From Xiphophorus maculatus (lineage: Eukaryota > Chordata > Actinopteri > Cyprinodontiformes > Poeciliidae), in the NCBI RefSeq assembly GCF_002775205.1, contig NC_036447.1:20752501-20816500 (forward strand): a stretch of DNA of 64,000 bases, written 5' to 3'. The notes under the pieces are model-generated. The model did not search any database. It worked only from the letters and a program-made list of their open reading frames with translations, and had not been told where the DNA came from. How positions within the stretch are numbered: position 1 is the first letter of the stretch; every line of letters begins with the position of its first letter. This document shows, in pieces, positions 11,801-24,344 of the stretch. Both the position numbers and the translations under genes were made by a program.

Positions 11801-14800
11801 TTCTCTCTCTTGCAAACAGCGTGGCGTGCAGAGGGCACCTGTCCTCAACACAGCAGTTTCATCTGTCATGATTTTGTCTTTATCTCCCACCTCACCGAGT
11901 GCTCTGTAGGTCTTTATAATTAAAACTCAATTAATAGCTTTCTGTGCTCTGCTCTCTGTTGGTGTGACTCGTGGGATGCAACAGAAAGTGGAAAATGAAG
12001 ACAGTTTTCAAAAGTAAATGTTTCACTCGACTGAAAGTTACCTGCTTGATCAGCTGTAATAACTGAAGAAACACTGAATTACATTCAGGAAAACCCCCCC
12101 GTAAAATATATTATTGTTTTTTTGTAACTTGTATGTGCTGGTTTTTTTTAATTAGATAACACTTTATTTGACGGGGTAAGACTGACATGACACTGTCATA
12201 AACATGAACGAGTCTTTATGAATGTCTATGACTGTTATCATGAAGTGTCATTCAGTAAATAATGACACTTTTAATGCGAAGTTGCTCTAAAAGTTGCATT
12301 GAAAGTCCATTAATAGTGCCAACTTTGCATTATTTTCAAATGAATGACACTTTAGTGCAAAGTTGGCACTTTGCTTACTTATGCACACCCCGTAAATTAA
12401 AGTGCTATCTTTAATCAATATTAACACACTGAATTATTTGGAGCCTCTCTGAATCTTCTAACACACAAAACAAAACAAAAAAGTCCTGTATCTGGAATCC
12501 AAGTAAAAGAAAAAAAGTAACACTATATATAGAAACTAAAAACCCAAAATAGAGAAATTCACTGAAATGAAAGGAACCAAAGTTACCAAGTTAAACTCAG
12601 AAATAACAAGAATGTAGGTCTGTTTATATCTCCTTCTCTGTCCAATAACTACAACTCTACTAGTAAATGGGCTTCCTCATTTACACTCATTCAACTTTTC
12701 TCAGTGCAAAGTGCTGGGCTGATAAATAGAATCACAGATTGCCTGCAGTCAGCAGCATATGTTGTTATTTTGCCATCAGGCAAAGCTGTGTTCATTCGTG
12801 AGGAAGGAGTCGAGTAAAATACAGTGTGTGTGTATTTCATCTGATTCCCGCAGAAGTGCTTTTGTGCCACAGGAAGAGGCAGCCCATTGAAACTGGAGCA
12901 GCAGAAGTGAAATGTAAGTAAATGCAGCGAAATAGTGAACTGAAAAGCACAATAATTTAAGCACAGTGGTGATCGGGTTTGACCATATAGTGCTGACTCA
13001 TGTGTGCCATGAGATGAAGCTTCACAGAAGCTACTAACTGTTTTCTCGCGAGCAGCTCTGTGGGGAAAATGTGCAGGCACCATAATGAGCGTCCAGAACA
13101 GTTTCAGAGTCTTAAAGAATATTATGTCCTGCCCGAGCCAAATGGTCTCTGTCACAAGTTTTACACACACAGGAGAGATAATGAGGAGATCCAGAAGAAA
13201 GAAGAGGAGGGAGGAGGCAAAGGAGCGCTGCATCGGTCGTTAGAGAGAGGGTGGGGGGTTGGCCCTCCATCTTTCTCTCTCTCCTCCTCCAGCGAGTAGC
13301 AGAAACCCAGAGAGCCTGGACGTTTGAGGATGTGTGAAGAACCGAGAGCTGAGGAACACACACACACACACGCCGGCGTGCACCCCCACACACACATACA
13401 CACACACACGCCCTTTCTGGTCGGCAAAGAAGCAGAGAGATGGAGACGGCAGCAAAGAGTGAAGATGTGAGGTGGATGGGAGGAATGAAGACGAAGAGCA
13501 GCACAGACATGTGGGACTGAGTTGCTGGTTCACATCCGTCGGAGAAGTTTGAGGGAGTAGTGTTGCTCTCATGGCAGGACCCGCCCCGCAGGAGCCCGTC
13601 AAGGTGATGCTCACAGCTCTCTCCACCACAGTTTGTCTCTCTTTGTATGTTCAAAGCTTAAATTCATAACATTTATTTTTTTCCATTCAAAACTAAACTC
13701 GTCAAACCAGAGAAACGTGGGATGCATTTTTCAGTAGGATTTATTTCTTAAATGTTGTATTTTATTTAACTCTGTTTTGAATTCCATAAATTGGGTTGTG
13801 ACGGAAATAATTTTCTTCTTTTTGTTTTAAAGAAGGATTGTTAATGTTAATTTGAAGAATGTGAGGAAATCGTTTACATTTCCCAAATTCTCTTCTCCTG
13901 CCTTTGTGGTCAGGTTTTTCATGGAAGTAAATAAATAAGTGAAAATGAGTAAATTCATAAATAAATACCAAAAAGAAGGATGGGAAAAATGAAAAATGTA
14001 TTTATTGTGGCAAACAAAACGAGTCTGTTAAATGTAGGAATAATTTAATATGGTTTACTTATATTTAATACGTTTTTATCCTGTTCTAACTCCATAATTG
14101 AAAAATATTGTCATGTATATTCCATACCGAAGTTTTTTCTTATAAAACAATCCTGTGAGTTAATTCATCTTAAACCAACAAGCAGCAGTTGTATAAAACT
14201 CTGCCAGTTTCCAGCCTTGTCAGCCGGTTTTTACTGGCTACTGTAAATCAGCTGCTGTATTATTTTATGTGGGTGGGGGTGACTTATAAGTAGACTGTGT
14301 GAGTTACTGGCCTGTTTCTACCTGTCAGACTATTTCTGATTCATGACGCTTCATTTCCTTCGCGGCCACACAGACATCCACGTTGTCACTTCTGGTCCTT
14401 GACACGGTTAAACGAAACGAAGAGCTCCAAATGCCGAGCCTTGTTCCCGGAGACAGAAACATCCCGCAGCCCGCATCTCCACGGAAGGCTGCTGAATAAT
14501 GTTTATTATTTTTGTCTTGATGAAAGCTGTTGCCTCCGGAGGTGCGTGCGCAGCCGAGTGCATCAGTGAGATGAAATTGACTGGACTGAACAAACGCTCA
14601 AAAGAGAATAAGTAATGGGACTTTGACAGCGCCCCAAACCGACATAGCCAAACGGAGGGAATGAGATGGGGGAGAAAAATCCTGCAGCTGTAAGCAAAAC
14701 ACAGTTACCTCACTGAGAGATTCAGGACTCCTGCCGCCGTGTCGGGGCTGTGGTGTTATAACCTCCGACAACCCGAATGTCATTCCAAACATATTGCAGC

Positions 14801-17800
14801 AGCTGTGTGCAATATACCGCGCAGGCATGTTCATGCACACAAGTACATCCGCTGATATATTGCTTTTCAGAAAAAGAAAAAAAACACACACACAGTGCCG
14901 TCTCTATCCATCCTGGGACGGAGTTCATAAGTTTCTCTTCACCTGAGGATGTGTTGGACAATAAAGCAGGAGGAAGAGTTTTTCAATATATTCTTTATGA
15001 CTGCCTCAGCTCCAGAGGGTTCAACTCAACTAGTTTTTGTTTTGTTTGTATTTTATCTTTTTAAAATAAGGAAAGTCCCACTTAGATTAAAAAAAAAAAA
15101 AAAAAAACCCATCTTTTTCAAGGGAGTCCTGGCCAAGAGATAGCAAAGGTTATACAACAATTACAAGTTACACAATTAAAATGCCATACAACTAATTATT
15201 CAAAACAGTCACAAGTTAAAGAAGTCGTCTCTAGTTCTGTAAGCATGAACATAAAAGTGCTCAATGAAATAAGTCTTTTTGCAGTACGCTCCATGTAGCC
15301 AGAACAGAATAAACAAAGGCTCCTTTTTCCCAATTATGTGCAAAACTAAACACAGAATTAGTTTCTGCAGGGAAATGGGACTGAGAGCAAGAAATTATCA
15401 TATGAATGCAATGAATATGAATCAATATTAGATCATTGATGTGAGGGAACAGCCTAAGCATGGTCTTATAAATAAAAGTGAGGTGTTTTGGGGGGTTTTT
15501 TATCTGGTGGGACTAACCTGGAGCACTCTGGACTCTGCACTGTTTCTGGACACATATGGCTTCTAGCTGTCGCATAGAAGTCCCATCGATCAGGACTCTT
15601 AAGTTCTAATCAATTGGATCGACTGAAGACATTAGCATACTGATCGTTTTCACTAGGTGCAACCTCCACAACCCCTCTAGACTTTAGTTTGTCTTTAACT
15701 TGTCTTCCAGACCCAGCAGAAGTGCATAGCCACCCTGGCCCTCTTCTGCTGCTCTGCTGTGCTGATGGTGCTCATCTTCTCCTCCGTGGACATCTGGGGG
15801 GACAGTGAGGATGGGATCACAGAGGAAAACTGCAGCAGAGACTGCAGGTGAGAAGTTCTGCCCGAAGACAAAGTTTGAAAGTGTAATTTCATTATTTTTA
15901 AAATAAATAAATCTGTTTCCCTAGAAAGTTGGAATTAAACAGTCGTTTAGCAGACAGTCATTGGGACCCTTAGCAGAGAGCTATACAAGTCACCTATTCA
16001 CAGACTAATGCAGCCAAGTATGTTGATGGAAAGCTGAGTGGAAGGAAAACTTGTGGCATAAGCACAAGCAACAGGGATAACTGGAGCCCTGACAGGATTC
16101 AGGTGTTTGAATGGGCTACATCTGTCTCACCCCTTGTGAGTGTTAATTCACTGCTCCTGTAGAACGTGAGGTCCAGTGTAAAGTTCCCACAGTCCCACTG
16201 ATGATCTGGGTGTCATCTGCTGATACTTGTCGACTGTGTTTCAAATCATCTTTCAGGGATTTTTAGAGAACTTAATGCTTTCTTCTACTGACAGATCTTG
16301 TGGAGATGATGATTTAATGTCCAGGACTTTGTCCCTGTTAACTCTATCAAAAGTACCTATACCTGGCTCAATGAAGGTAGTTTCACTGTGCTAGACTGGG
16401 GAAAAAAACAGCCTTACCCTGGACCTCATAGAGAATACATTAATAATAATCCATGCAAAAAAAGCCCAGACTAAATGCTGAGTATGTATGTTATATACTA
16501 AATGAACATATTTTTTAGTACTTTGGCATTTGAATATTTAATATCCTTTTTTGTTTGTCTTACATAATGGTCTGAAATTATTTTTTCACTGCAAGACATA
16601 GTCATCAAAATTAACAAGAAAAAAAAACATTTTGGGCTTATCAGAGAGGAGCGCCAAAAGGTCAAACAGCTTCCCACTGAGGTGCAACTTGAATGCTCCA
16701 TAACTGATGTCGACTTATCCACTGGTGTTTGCTGCAATGCAATTTGATCAGCTAGTTACTCCTGCGATACACTAAAATAAAATTTGTTTATTTAATTTTT
16801 GTCATTACTGAGTGCTTTTCAAAGTTTCAAATGTTTTGCAAAATCCTATAGTGAAAATCTACACTTCTCAACTCAGCTGTGCTTTTATTTTCAGGTTACA
16901 GTTCTTAGTGAAAAGAAAAATCATGTTAGATTACTGGTGATAAGATTAAACAAAAAAAAATCCCCTCAGAGATCTCAGTGGTACTGCAAAAGGACAAAAG
17001 AAATTGTTTCTTTCAGGATCGTGCTCGCGGAGAACATCCCAGATGACCTCTCTCTCCACGTGGATGGCAGGCATCACATTCCTCTTTCTGTTGGCTTCCA
17101 GTCACTACTAGAACAAGCAAAGCTCTCAGTGGAGGTGGTGTCGTCTGTCTGGGATTTAAATGCTTGGGATCTGGAGCCAACACCCGGCACTGCAGCACAG
17201 GTACGCGTCGCTCTGCACAAAACTAAACAAAACAGTCATTTTTAAGCGTCCTAACTGAGCAGACGCAATTATTTTTAATTAAACACCCGTGTCATCTTTT
17301 TAATGAGGTTAGAGCTGCTGAAATGTAAGTGTTGCCCTTTGGAAAGACAGAAACGCTGCTGAAATCCTGGAGTAGAGCAGGACAGAACGTCTCTCTCTTC
17401 CTCAGGGTCAGCTTCTGTTCCAGAGGCTGCTCAGGCTGAAATCTCGTGGGGTTAAGCTGAAGATTGCCAGTAGTCTGACAAACTCTTCCGAGCTGAAAGC
17501 CTTGGCAGCACACAGTGAGTGCCTGTCACATTTCAACCATATAATTGCTATTTCTTATACTACTGTGACAAATGATGACTACAATTTATATGTCTTTACC
17601 CTGCCAACCTGAGGGCATTTTTTTTTCATTTTAAGCAAGATCCTGCTCTGTCAGAGAGACTTTGTGAAACTAGTTGGAACCATCTGCACTAGTTTGTCAA
17701 GAAGCAAACTGAGGTTCACACTACACTGCCTTAAAATTAAAGCACTGGCTTTTAAATTTTTCACATGTTACATTGCAAGCACAAATCCCAGTGAATGTTT

Positions 17801-20800
17801 TACAGACTAATACATAGGTTTACACATTTTTAGGATAAAACTCTTAAACATTTGTATTTAGTAGATTTAACTGATGGCTCTGAAGAAAACCCAGTGCAAC
17901 CAGTTACCTTTCATAAGCCGTATGTGAGCGGTCCATATGAAATCAACTACTCTAATGTCAGTAAACAAACAAACAACCAAGGCCACGCTGATGAGGAAAT
18001 GGACACATAAAATTAGAAGACAATTCTGGAATAAAAAACATTAGATGCACTAAGAACCTCTTCTTGGCTCTGATTGGTTGTTTGTGACTGAGCGCTGTAT
18101 TTCTGTAAATAATGTTAGCAGCACTGGGAAATGGCAAAAGAGCTCAATTTTTTCAAATTATTTCTCATGTTATACTATCACAACATAGTGAGAGTTTCAA
18201 CAAAAATGTAAAAACAAAAACACTTTGTTTATAATAGGTGCATACTGCAGCTTTAAGAGGATTGGGCAACAACTTCACTCTCTAGATAAGGTGGTTTATG
18301 ACAAGTGGCTGCACAAAATACAAATGTGCATCACACATTTAGAGTTTTATTTTAAAATAAAATAATTTAAAAAAAGGCAAAACGTGGTCTAACTTTCTGG
18401 CCACTTTGTGATTGTATTGTGATAAACTATGCAAAAAGTCAATGGGTATGAATACTTTAGCAAGTTATTGTAAGAATCAGCCTTCAGATTGGCAGATCCA
18501 TTAAAAGTTTTCTGTAAATCACTTTGTCAGCACTGCTGCCTTCTCTCATATCTTACACAACACAAGGCCAGTTGGCATATTTCCACCGTTCTATCCTTAT
18601 TATTTCAGACCTTTTCTAATAAAACTTGTCTCTGCTGTTTGTAGATGCCCAGGTTCGTTTTGTCAATATGACAGCTCTCACCAAAGGAGGCCTCCACTCC
18701 TCATTCTGGATAGTGGATCGGACGCACATTTACATCGGAAGCGCTGAAATGGACTGGAGGTCACTGTCCAAGGTAACAACAAACATGAGCTGGGCTTGCA
18801 TTGTTGTAGCCTTTGAGTTGTCAAGTATCACGGGTCTGCAGTCAATTTTAGCCACACACAAAATCATATCACCATACCTGCATCTTAACAGGCCTCAAGG
18901 GTGCCCAAAGGTGGCTGCCCAGAAAGAAAAGTAGCATTCCTCTTTTTATTTAGGGTTTAATTCATTGTAGAGGGCAAACCATTAAACATTAATGAAGTTG
19001 GAACACTAAAGTCATTATGTAGCTGTTTTGATGTCTCAACAGTGTATGGAGCTACAACCAAAGCCAAATGTAATGAGACAAAGGAGAGGAAAAAACACAC
19101 TTATGTTTGAGAATATCCATTTGGTGTACAGGACAATTTATGTAGAAACATAATGTCATAAAACATAAAACATAAAGAAGGAAAACAAAATCCAGTCAAT
19201 GTCCACACCTAAACCTGACGAACGCTGTGACAGCTCAGAAAAAAACACAGTGCAGAAACAAACATCTGCAGACCTGAATGTAGCGAAGCAAAGTTATGAG
19301 GATAAGTGAGCTAAACTCCTCAACAACAGCAGCAGACAGAAAACTTCTAAGTTAGTGCAGTTAAAGGCAGGCTCTATCTTGATGGTCAAGATATGTAGTT
19401 GTCTCAGAAAGTGTGTGCACTAGAGACGCCAACTTTCCTGCTGCATCATGTTTTCTCTCTGCTTTTTTTCTCCTCTGACACCCCACAGAGGAAAGAGCTT
19501 GGAGTGGTGGTGTATAACTGCAGCTGTCTCGCTCTGGACCTCCACAGAGTTTTTTCATTTTACTGGCAGCTTCATGACAGGGACTATATCCCCTCCATCT
19601 GGTCGAAAAGAGTTACAGCCCTCTACGGGAAACATGAGGCCCTGGAGCTGCAGCTCAATACCACACCGGCTACCGCTTATTTGTCTGTAAGGAACGCATT
19701 ATTTTACGATCAGAAGCTGTATTGCATGCTTATGTCCTGAGAAAGTTACATTTTAGGTATTTTTCTTGTATAGCTGTTGTCGAAATGAAATATATATACT
19801 GTATATATACAAGTGAAATCAATATTTCAATCCATAAGATATGGCACACTACCACACAATATAATGCAAAATAATACAATGAACACAATGATGTGATATG
19901 ATGCGATGTGATTCAAGGCTATACGATACTTATGTAGTACTATAGGATGTGATACCAGACAGTAGATACTGTTTGATACAACAAGAAACAACATTATACA
20001 GTGCAATACAATACATTAGGATAAAAAAGAGCACATTCAGTGTGTTGAGATATAATTCAACACATTCAAATCTAGTAAAGGTGATACTGTGGGATATAAT
20101 GTGAAACACCCCAAAAAATAGAATACAATATAGTGTGATGTGATCTGTCATGCACTACAGTACGGCACTTTTTTAATACAATTCAGTACAGTGCATTACA
20201 ATTTGGTGCAATGAGAGATTTGATACAATATGTGCAATGCCGTACCATACAATGAAATACAAACAATACAATATCATGAAGGACAGCATGCAATGAGAAA
20301 TTATGCAAACGGGTTATTGTTATTATGCATTGTCATACAGGGTGATACAAAATTATATGAGGCAATGCAATACTATGTGCTATAATGTAATATGATTGTG
20401 ATGTAATATGGTATTTTATGGTAGGATAGGATACAATAAGATACAATATACTATTCATTTATCCTTAGGCATTTTCTGACATAACTCAAGCACTGACACT
20501 TTAGTTGCATTCACAAAAGATTAGTACCCAACAGAGAATTAATTTCACAACAGAAACATGAGCCATCAGTCTAAACATTTCACAAATTCCCTCGTAAAAG
20601 AGAAAAAAAGAACCTGGTGCACAAATAATAATGATGCAAATGCACTATCGCGTTACAGTCTCATAAGACATTTTGCACAACTCATTCAACATGAAGCGAA
20701 AAGTAGTTTAAAGCACAAGGACTGAGCAATCAGAGAAGACTGAGGTTCACTAGAATAGGGATGCTACCCAGGTCATGTTTTCTAAAAATACATTTTGTAG

Positions 20801-22959
20801 TTCTTCCTTTGCAGTGCCATTAAATTTTATCACCAGATGCGCTATAATTCAGTGCTAAATTTGTGTAGTAAACTTGTTACTGTTGTTCTAGTCTGCATAA
20901 TACATTTGCAAGCATCTCATGTTTGACTCTCTATATAGAAACGTTCATTACAAACTAACAACACATGCACACATGGAACGATTAATCATGTCAGCGTCAC
21001 ACTGAGCAGCACCTTGAGTCTGACTCTTTCAGTGCCATAGCCTAGTTTGATGGCAATAGATCTTGCTACCCTCCAAGCTACAATACACTTATTAGTTGTG
21101 TTTCACACATTTATCATCCTATAGAATGATGCCGTCACAGGCCTCTGGATGCTTCACACGCCTCTTTGGCCTCGCTTCCTCTTATGATGATCTAATGGCT
21201 GTAGAAGGGGCATCATTGTTTTCTTTGTTTTCTCTACTGCTAATTATGAAGAAAACAAAGAAAGAACTACTGTATCTGGACAATTATCACTAAAAATTTA
21301 AATTAATAAAATAAACATCCTTTCTGATCTGGTAGATCTTGTACTTTTTTTTTTAATTATTTATTTTTTTTTTTTAAATTTAAGCAGATGCCTTTTTAAT
21401 TGCTACATCCTTTCTCCAGACCTCCCCTGAACACTTCTGTCCCAAAGATCGTACAAGAGATTTAGACGCTATCCATCAAGTCATCCAGAGCGCAAAGACG
21501 TTTGTCTTCATTTCTGTCACCGATTATCTTCCTCTGGTCAAAAGGAGTTTCAGAGGCACTTCAGTCACAAGGTGTGTGAATGTGGAAAAGCTTTGACACT
21601 TAGATTTTTTGGGCAACACTTATGAATCTAGTTTGGGTTTGTTTCTGTGAGCTTACAGATGGGTAAGCTCAATATCCTGAGCGCAGCAACTGGAAATGGG
21701 GGAAATTCATTTCTAAAAACTGTCTGCAGGTATTGGTCGCCTATCGATGAGCTGATCAGAGAAGCTGTGGTGCTCAGAGGAGTCAAGGTCCGCCTGCTCA
21801 TAAGCTTCTGGAAGAAAACTCACCCCCTCACCTTTAACTTTGTGACCTCCCTCAAGACTCTGTGCATGCAGCTTCACAACTGTTCCCTGGAGGTGGTAGG
21901 TGAATCAGTCGACGTTGTAACTTAGTCTCGTTGTACGTTTTTTTTTATCATTCAGTGACAGAATTGAATGGATTTCATGACTTCACAGAGGTTTTTCAGT
22001 CACAAGGAGCAGAAGGAGGACTTTCAACTGGGTCTCAACCACAACAAGTACATGGTGACCGACAACGCTGTCTACCTCGGTATGCAGTGTCAGAACTGTG
22101 TTTTTAATGGATGCTACTTGTAATACAATTATGTCACTACGCAAATAGCATCAGCACATTTTGAAATGGAAGAACATTACTGTTCACTGAACAATACATG
22201 TTCAGAAAGTTCTTCATCATTCAGTTATCAGAAGTGTGTTAATCTTTTAATTGAACCAGTTTTGTACTTTGTATTCCAAAAACAATGTAAAAAATGTGTA
22301 GGAAAAATATATAAAACACAAATCATGCAGTACTTTAAGTTATCAAATACATTTCAAATAAAATATATAAAGTTTGTGATCGTAACATTACGAAATGTGG
22401 AAGAGTCCTAGTGGTGCAAATATATTTGCCAATCTACCTTTTGGTTTTCCTTTTTTTTTTTCTTTTTTTTTTTACACAACAAGCACAATATGATTTCTTG
22501 ATGTTTGCCTTGTATATTAAGTCAGCATGGGCGATCTAAAACTGCCAGAAACTGAGGTGAAGTGTATTAGGCAAAGGGTTTAAATAGGTGCCATAATAAG
22601 AGATACATTAAATAGTTATGCACCGATTTATAAACATTTCTGATAAAGACTGGAAAAACATAATTATTAACTACAAGACTTTACGTTTGTTTTGGTTCAC
22701 AGGAACCCACGACTGGGTCGGGAGCGACTTTGCAATAAATGCAGGAGTGGGACTGGTTGTCAGAATGAAAGACAGTACCAAAGACACCGGAGCAACAATC
22801 CTAGAGCATATTAAAGCTTCGTTTGAGAGAGACTGGAGGTCACGTTATGCCAAGAACCTACAAAAAAGCAAAGATCAGCAGGGAAAATATAGACTCTTGC
22901 AATGGTCTAAAAGCCAATGGGAAACCAAGGAGGAAAAGGAGTGGAACAACCCTTTATAA
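5734..22959 (+). CDS. pld5: Inactive phospholipase D family protein PLD5, long isoform
   Basis: Spliced CDS of 526 aa: 5734-5892, 15711-15847, 17017-17200, 17406-17514, 18645-18772, 19489-19686, 21420-21571, 21730-21895, 21989-22079, 22703-22959; all junctions are GT-AG and in phase. The product matches PLD5 throughout: a cytoplasmic N-terminus containing [11 protein letters not shown] and LLRHKDKVE, one membrane segment at about residues 58-77 (type II topology expected from PLD3/PLD4), then a lumenal PLD-like domain with several N-glycosylation sequons. The first HKD site reads H214-S-S216-F...D221, so the catalytic Lys is Ser. The second is intact (H429-N-K431...D436). PLD5 is known as a catalytically inactive relative of PLD3/PLD4 and its function is unclear. 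The Met at 5734 fits the human N-terminus, and length is close to human (536 aa). Confidence 0.93.
6970..7066. repeat. Tetranucleotide microsatellite (ATCC/GTCC)n
   Basis: About 24 units alternating CATC and CGTC types. It precedes a degraded element (about 7067-7300) that resembles the 3' part of a common fish LINE/SINE family, with the order CATACCTAAAGGCAATTTA, then CTGTAGGAAGAACTGGGAGT, then GCAGAAACACCCAG. Confidence 0.85.
10659..10985 (+). repeat. Fish interspersed repeat with GTGCCTTGCAAAAGTATTC signature
   Basis: It begins with a 19-bp signature frequent at the ends of fish DNA-transposon derivatives. A related copy beginning near 45918 (GCAAAAGTATTCATACCACT) lies in the girdin-like gene. 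The boundaries and the class are approximate. Confidence 0.5.
12155..12408 (+). mobile_element. Non-autonomous DNA transposon (second copy of the 3124 family)
   Basis: The left terminus GATAACACTTTATTTGACGG and the right terminus ending in TAAATTAAAGTGCTATC are imperfect inverted repeats of about 23 bp. The left end matches, in inverted orientation, the right end of the element at 3104-3124. It is about 254 bp long with no coding capacity. Confidence 0.75.
13363..13411. repeat. (CA)n microsatellite in the putative 5' UTR of short pld5
   Basis: Two CA tracts separated by a short GC-rich interruption, directly upstream of the short-isoform start codon at 13571. Confidence 0.85.
13571..13603 (+). 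CDS. pld5: pld5 alternative first coding exon B (short N-terminus)
   Basis: ATG followed by ten codons ([11 protein letters not shown]), then a GTGATG donor at 13604 in phase 0, the same phase as exon A. Both can therefore join exon 2 at 15711. The upstream 300 bases are GC-richer with CA and GA tracts, as in a 5' UTR or promoter. A protein started here would be 484 aa and would lack the conserved cytoplasmic segment of exon A. Mammalian PLD5 is known to have alternative N-termini. This exon is inferred from the donor, the phase and the local composition, not from protein homology. Confidence 0.6.
16005..16120 (+). repeat. Fragment of a fish DNA-transposon-like repeat
   Basis: Contains AAGCTGAGTGGAAGGAAAAC and AAGCACAAGCAACAGGGATA, sequences that recur in a common fish repeat. 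A different section of what appears to be the same repeat lies at 32375-32560 (ACAAGACAGTCATTGACACC). The family name is not certain. Confidence 0.45.
19845..20460. repeat. pld5: Decayed pentamer-rich region (ATACA/ATGTG-like) in a pld5 intron
   Basis: About 600 bases in the intron after exon 19489-19686 are dominated by ATACAAT, GATAC and ATGTGAT words in loose register, consistent with an old short-unit tandem repeat that has mutated heavily. No reading frame of interest. Confidence 0.6.
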
Positions 22960-23965
22960 GCACATAATTGCGCTACTACATCCTGTTACTGTCTTTGCCT
23001 GAGAACTGCAGATTTTACAAACATGTGCACAAATGAAAGTGTATAATCACACTAACTGACCTAAATCTGAATTTGCATCATTAATCTGAACTATTAATCA
23101 AAATAAGGTTTTGACTCAGCTGCAAAATACACCAGTGGCAACTATATACTCAGTGAGCTGTGATGTGAGCATGTACCTACTACTGCATGACCAATGCAAC
23201 CAATATTCAACTGCACTGTATATGCAAGTGACAGCATAGCAAAAATATGTGCTGTTTGTGAGATCTACTTACCACACTCATTCAGTTTTCCTTAATGATA
23301 CATTGGGTTTTTTCTCTCTTGTATATTACGTTTACAAATTGTTTGAATAATTGAAGAATGAATTAGATTTAATTTAACAGTAAAGAACTTATTGCTGTGA
23401 CTCAGTCCATCTTCTAGGTGACAGGCAAATGTGTTTTATGCAATGTGAATCGTCTGATTGAAAATGTGTCATTTTTTCCAGTTGGTGCAGGGCTCTGCAG
23501 GATTATCAACATGTTTACACACATTATAACCCAACAGGAGCATCATGGTCATGGACTTGAGCATGAGGTATAATGGTCAGTGTCTTCTTTGCCGGTTCAG
23601 AAAATTGACATCTTGCTACAAGTGAAAGAATCATGAATTCTGTTCTCAACCAGAAGTTCCCGAAGGAAGACTTCTGGTTTGTGACCTTAAGGTCAAACAA
23701 ACATTTTCACATGATGCCAGTTTGGTTTGCACAGGTGTTTTCCCTTATTAAACAAAATCATAATTTTAAAGCCGCTGATGTGTATATTTCATTTAACTTT
23801 ATCTCATATGTCATATAAGACTTATTTTGAAAGTATATGGTTAAAGAATGTATTCACTTCAGTGCTTCTTTTTCTTTTTTTTTTTTTTTTAATACAAGCA
23901 TACCTGCTTGTATTAGCATGACATCTGAAGATTATATTTTGTGATAATTAAGGTGAGTCAAGACA

Positions 23966-23971
23966 AATAAA
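23966..23971 (+). terminator. pld5: Candidate pld5 polyadenylation signal AATAAA
   Basis: AATAAA about 1 kb after the pld5 stop at 22959. The intervening sequence is plain AT-rich and would be the 3' UTR. Other sites cannot be excluded. Confidence 0.45.
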
Positions 23972-24182
23972 AGTCGATTCGAAGTTCCTCAAATCTTCCC
24001 GGTGCTAAAACATATTAATATTCTTTCTTAAGGTTGCACAGAGAGTAGCTTACATCAACATCCTTGTCTAGATTTCAGTGGAAACATTTCAGTGGGATTA
24101 TTTTGAAAATGATTTCCTTCACCTTACTGGTTAGAAGTAATTTTACAGGAGTAGTCTTTAGTCTTCCTTCTGTTCAGGTCTG

Positions 24183-24344
24183 CACTGTAAAAATGAAGAA
24201 AAAAGTCTCTAATTCATAGTAAAATACCTGCAGCTGTGATAGCCAGAACTTTACCATATAAATTACATTTTGGTAACCACAGTTACCGGTATTTTACCAT
24301 AAATTAGAGACATGTTTTTGTTGTTGTTAGTTTTTTTCACAGTG
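24183..24344. mobile_element. MITE with CACTGTAAAAA-type inverted termini
   Basis: About 162 bp. The left arm (CACTGTAAAAATGAAGAAAA, then GTCTCTAATT, then GTAAAATACC) is mirrored by the right arm (GGTATTTTAC, AATTAGAGAC, then a T-run and CACAGTG). It forms a long imperfect hairpin between pld5 and the girdin-like gene, about 0.8 kb upstream of the latter's start codon. Confidence 0.8.

Larger units (their letters stand above)
5893..13570 (+). other. pld5: pld5 first intron between alternative first exons
   Basis: 7.7 kb of mostly AT-rich sequence. Recognisable contents are the ATCC/GTCC microsatellite and its LINE-like neighbour (6970-7300), a fish repeat beginning near 10660 with the GTGCCTTGCAAAAGTATTC signature, and a DNA transposon at 12155-12408. 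I see no other exon that can be supported. Confidence 0.6.

Noticed and set aside
13112-13654. Minus-strand open frames across the CA-rich 5' region of short pld5
   Set aside because: Val-Cys runs come from the CA repeat; no conserved sequence.
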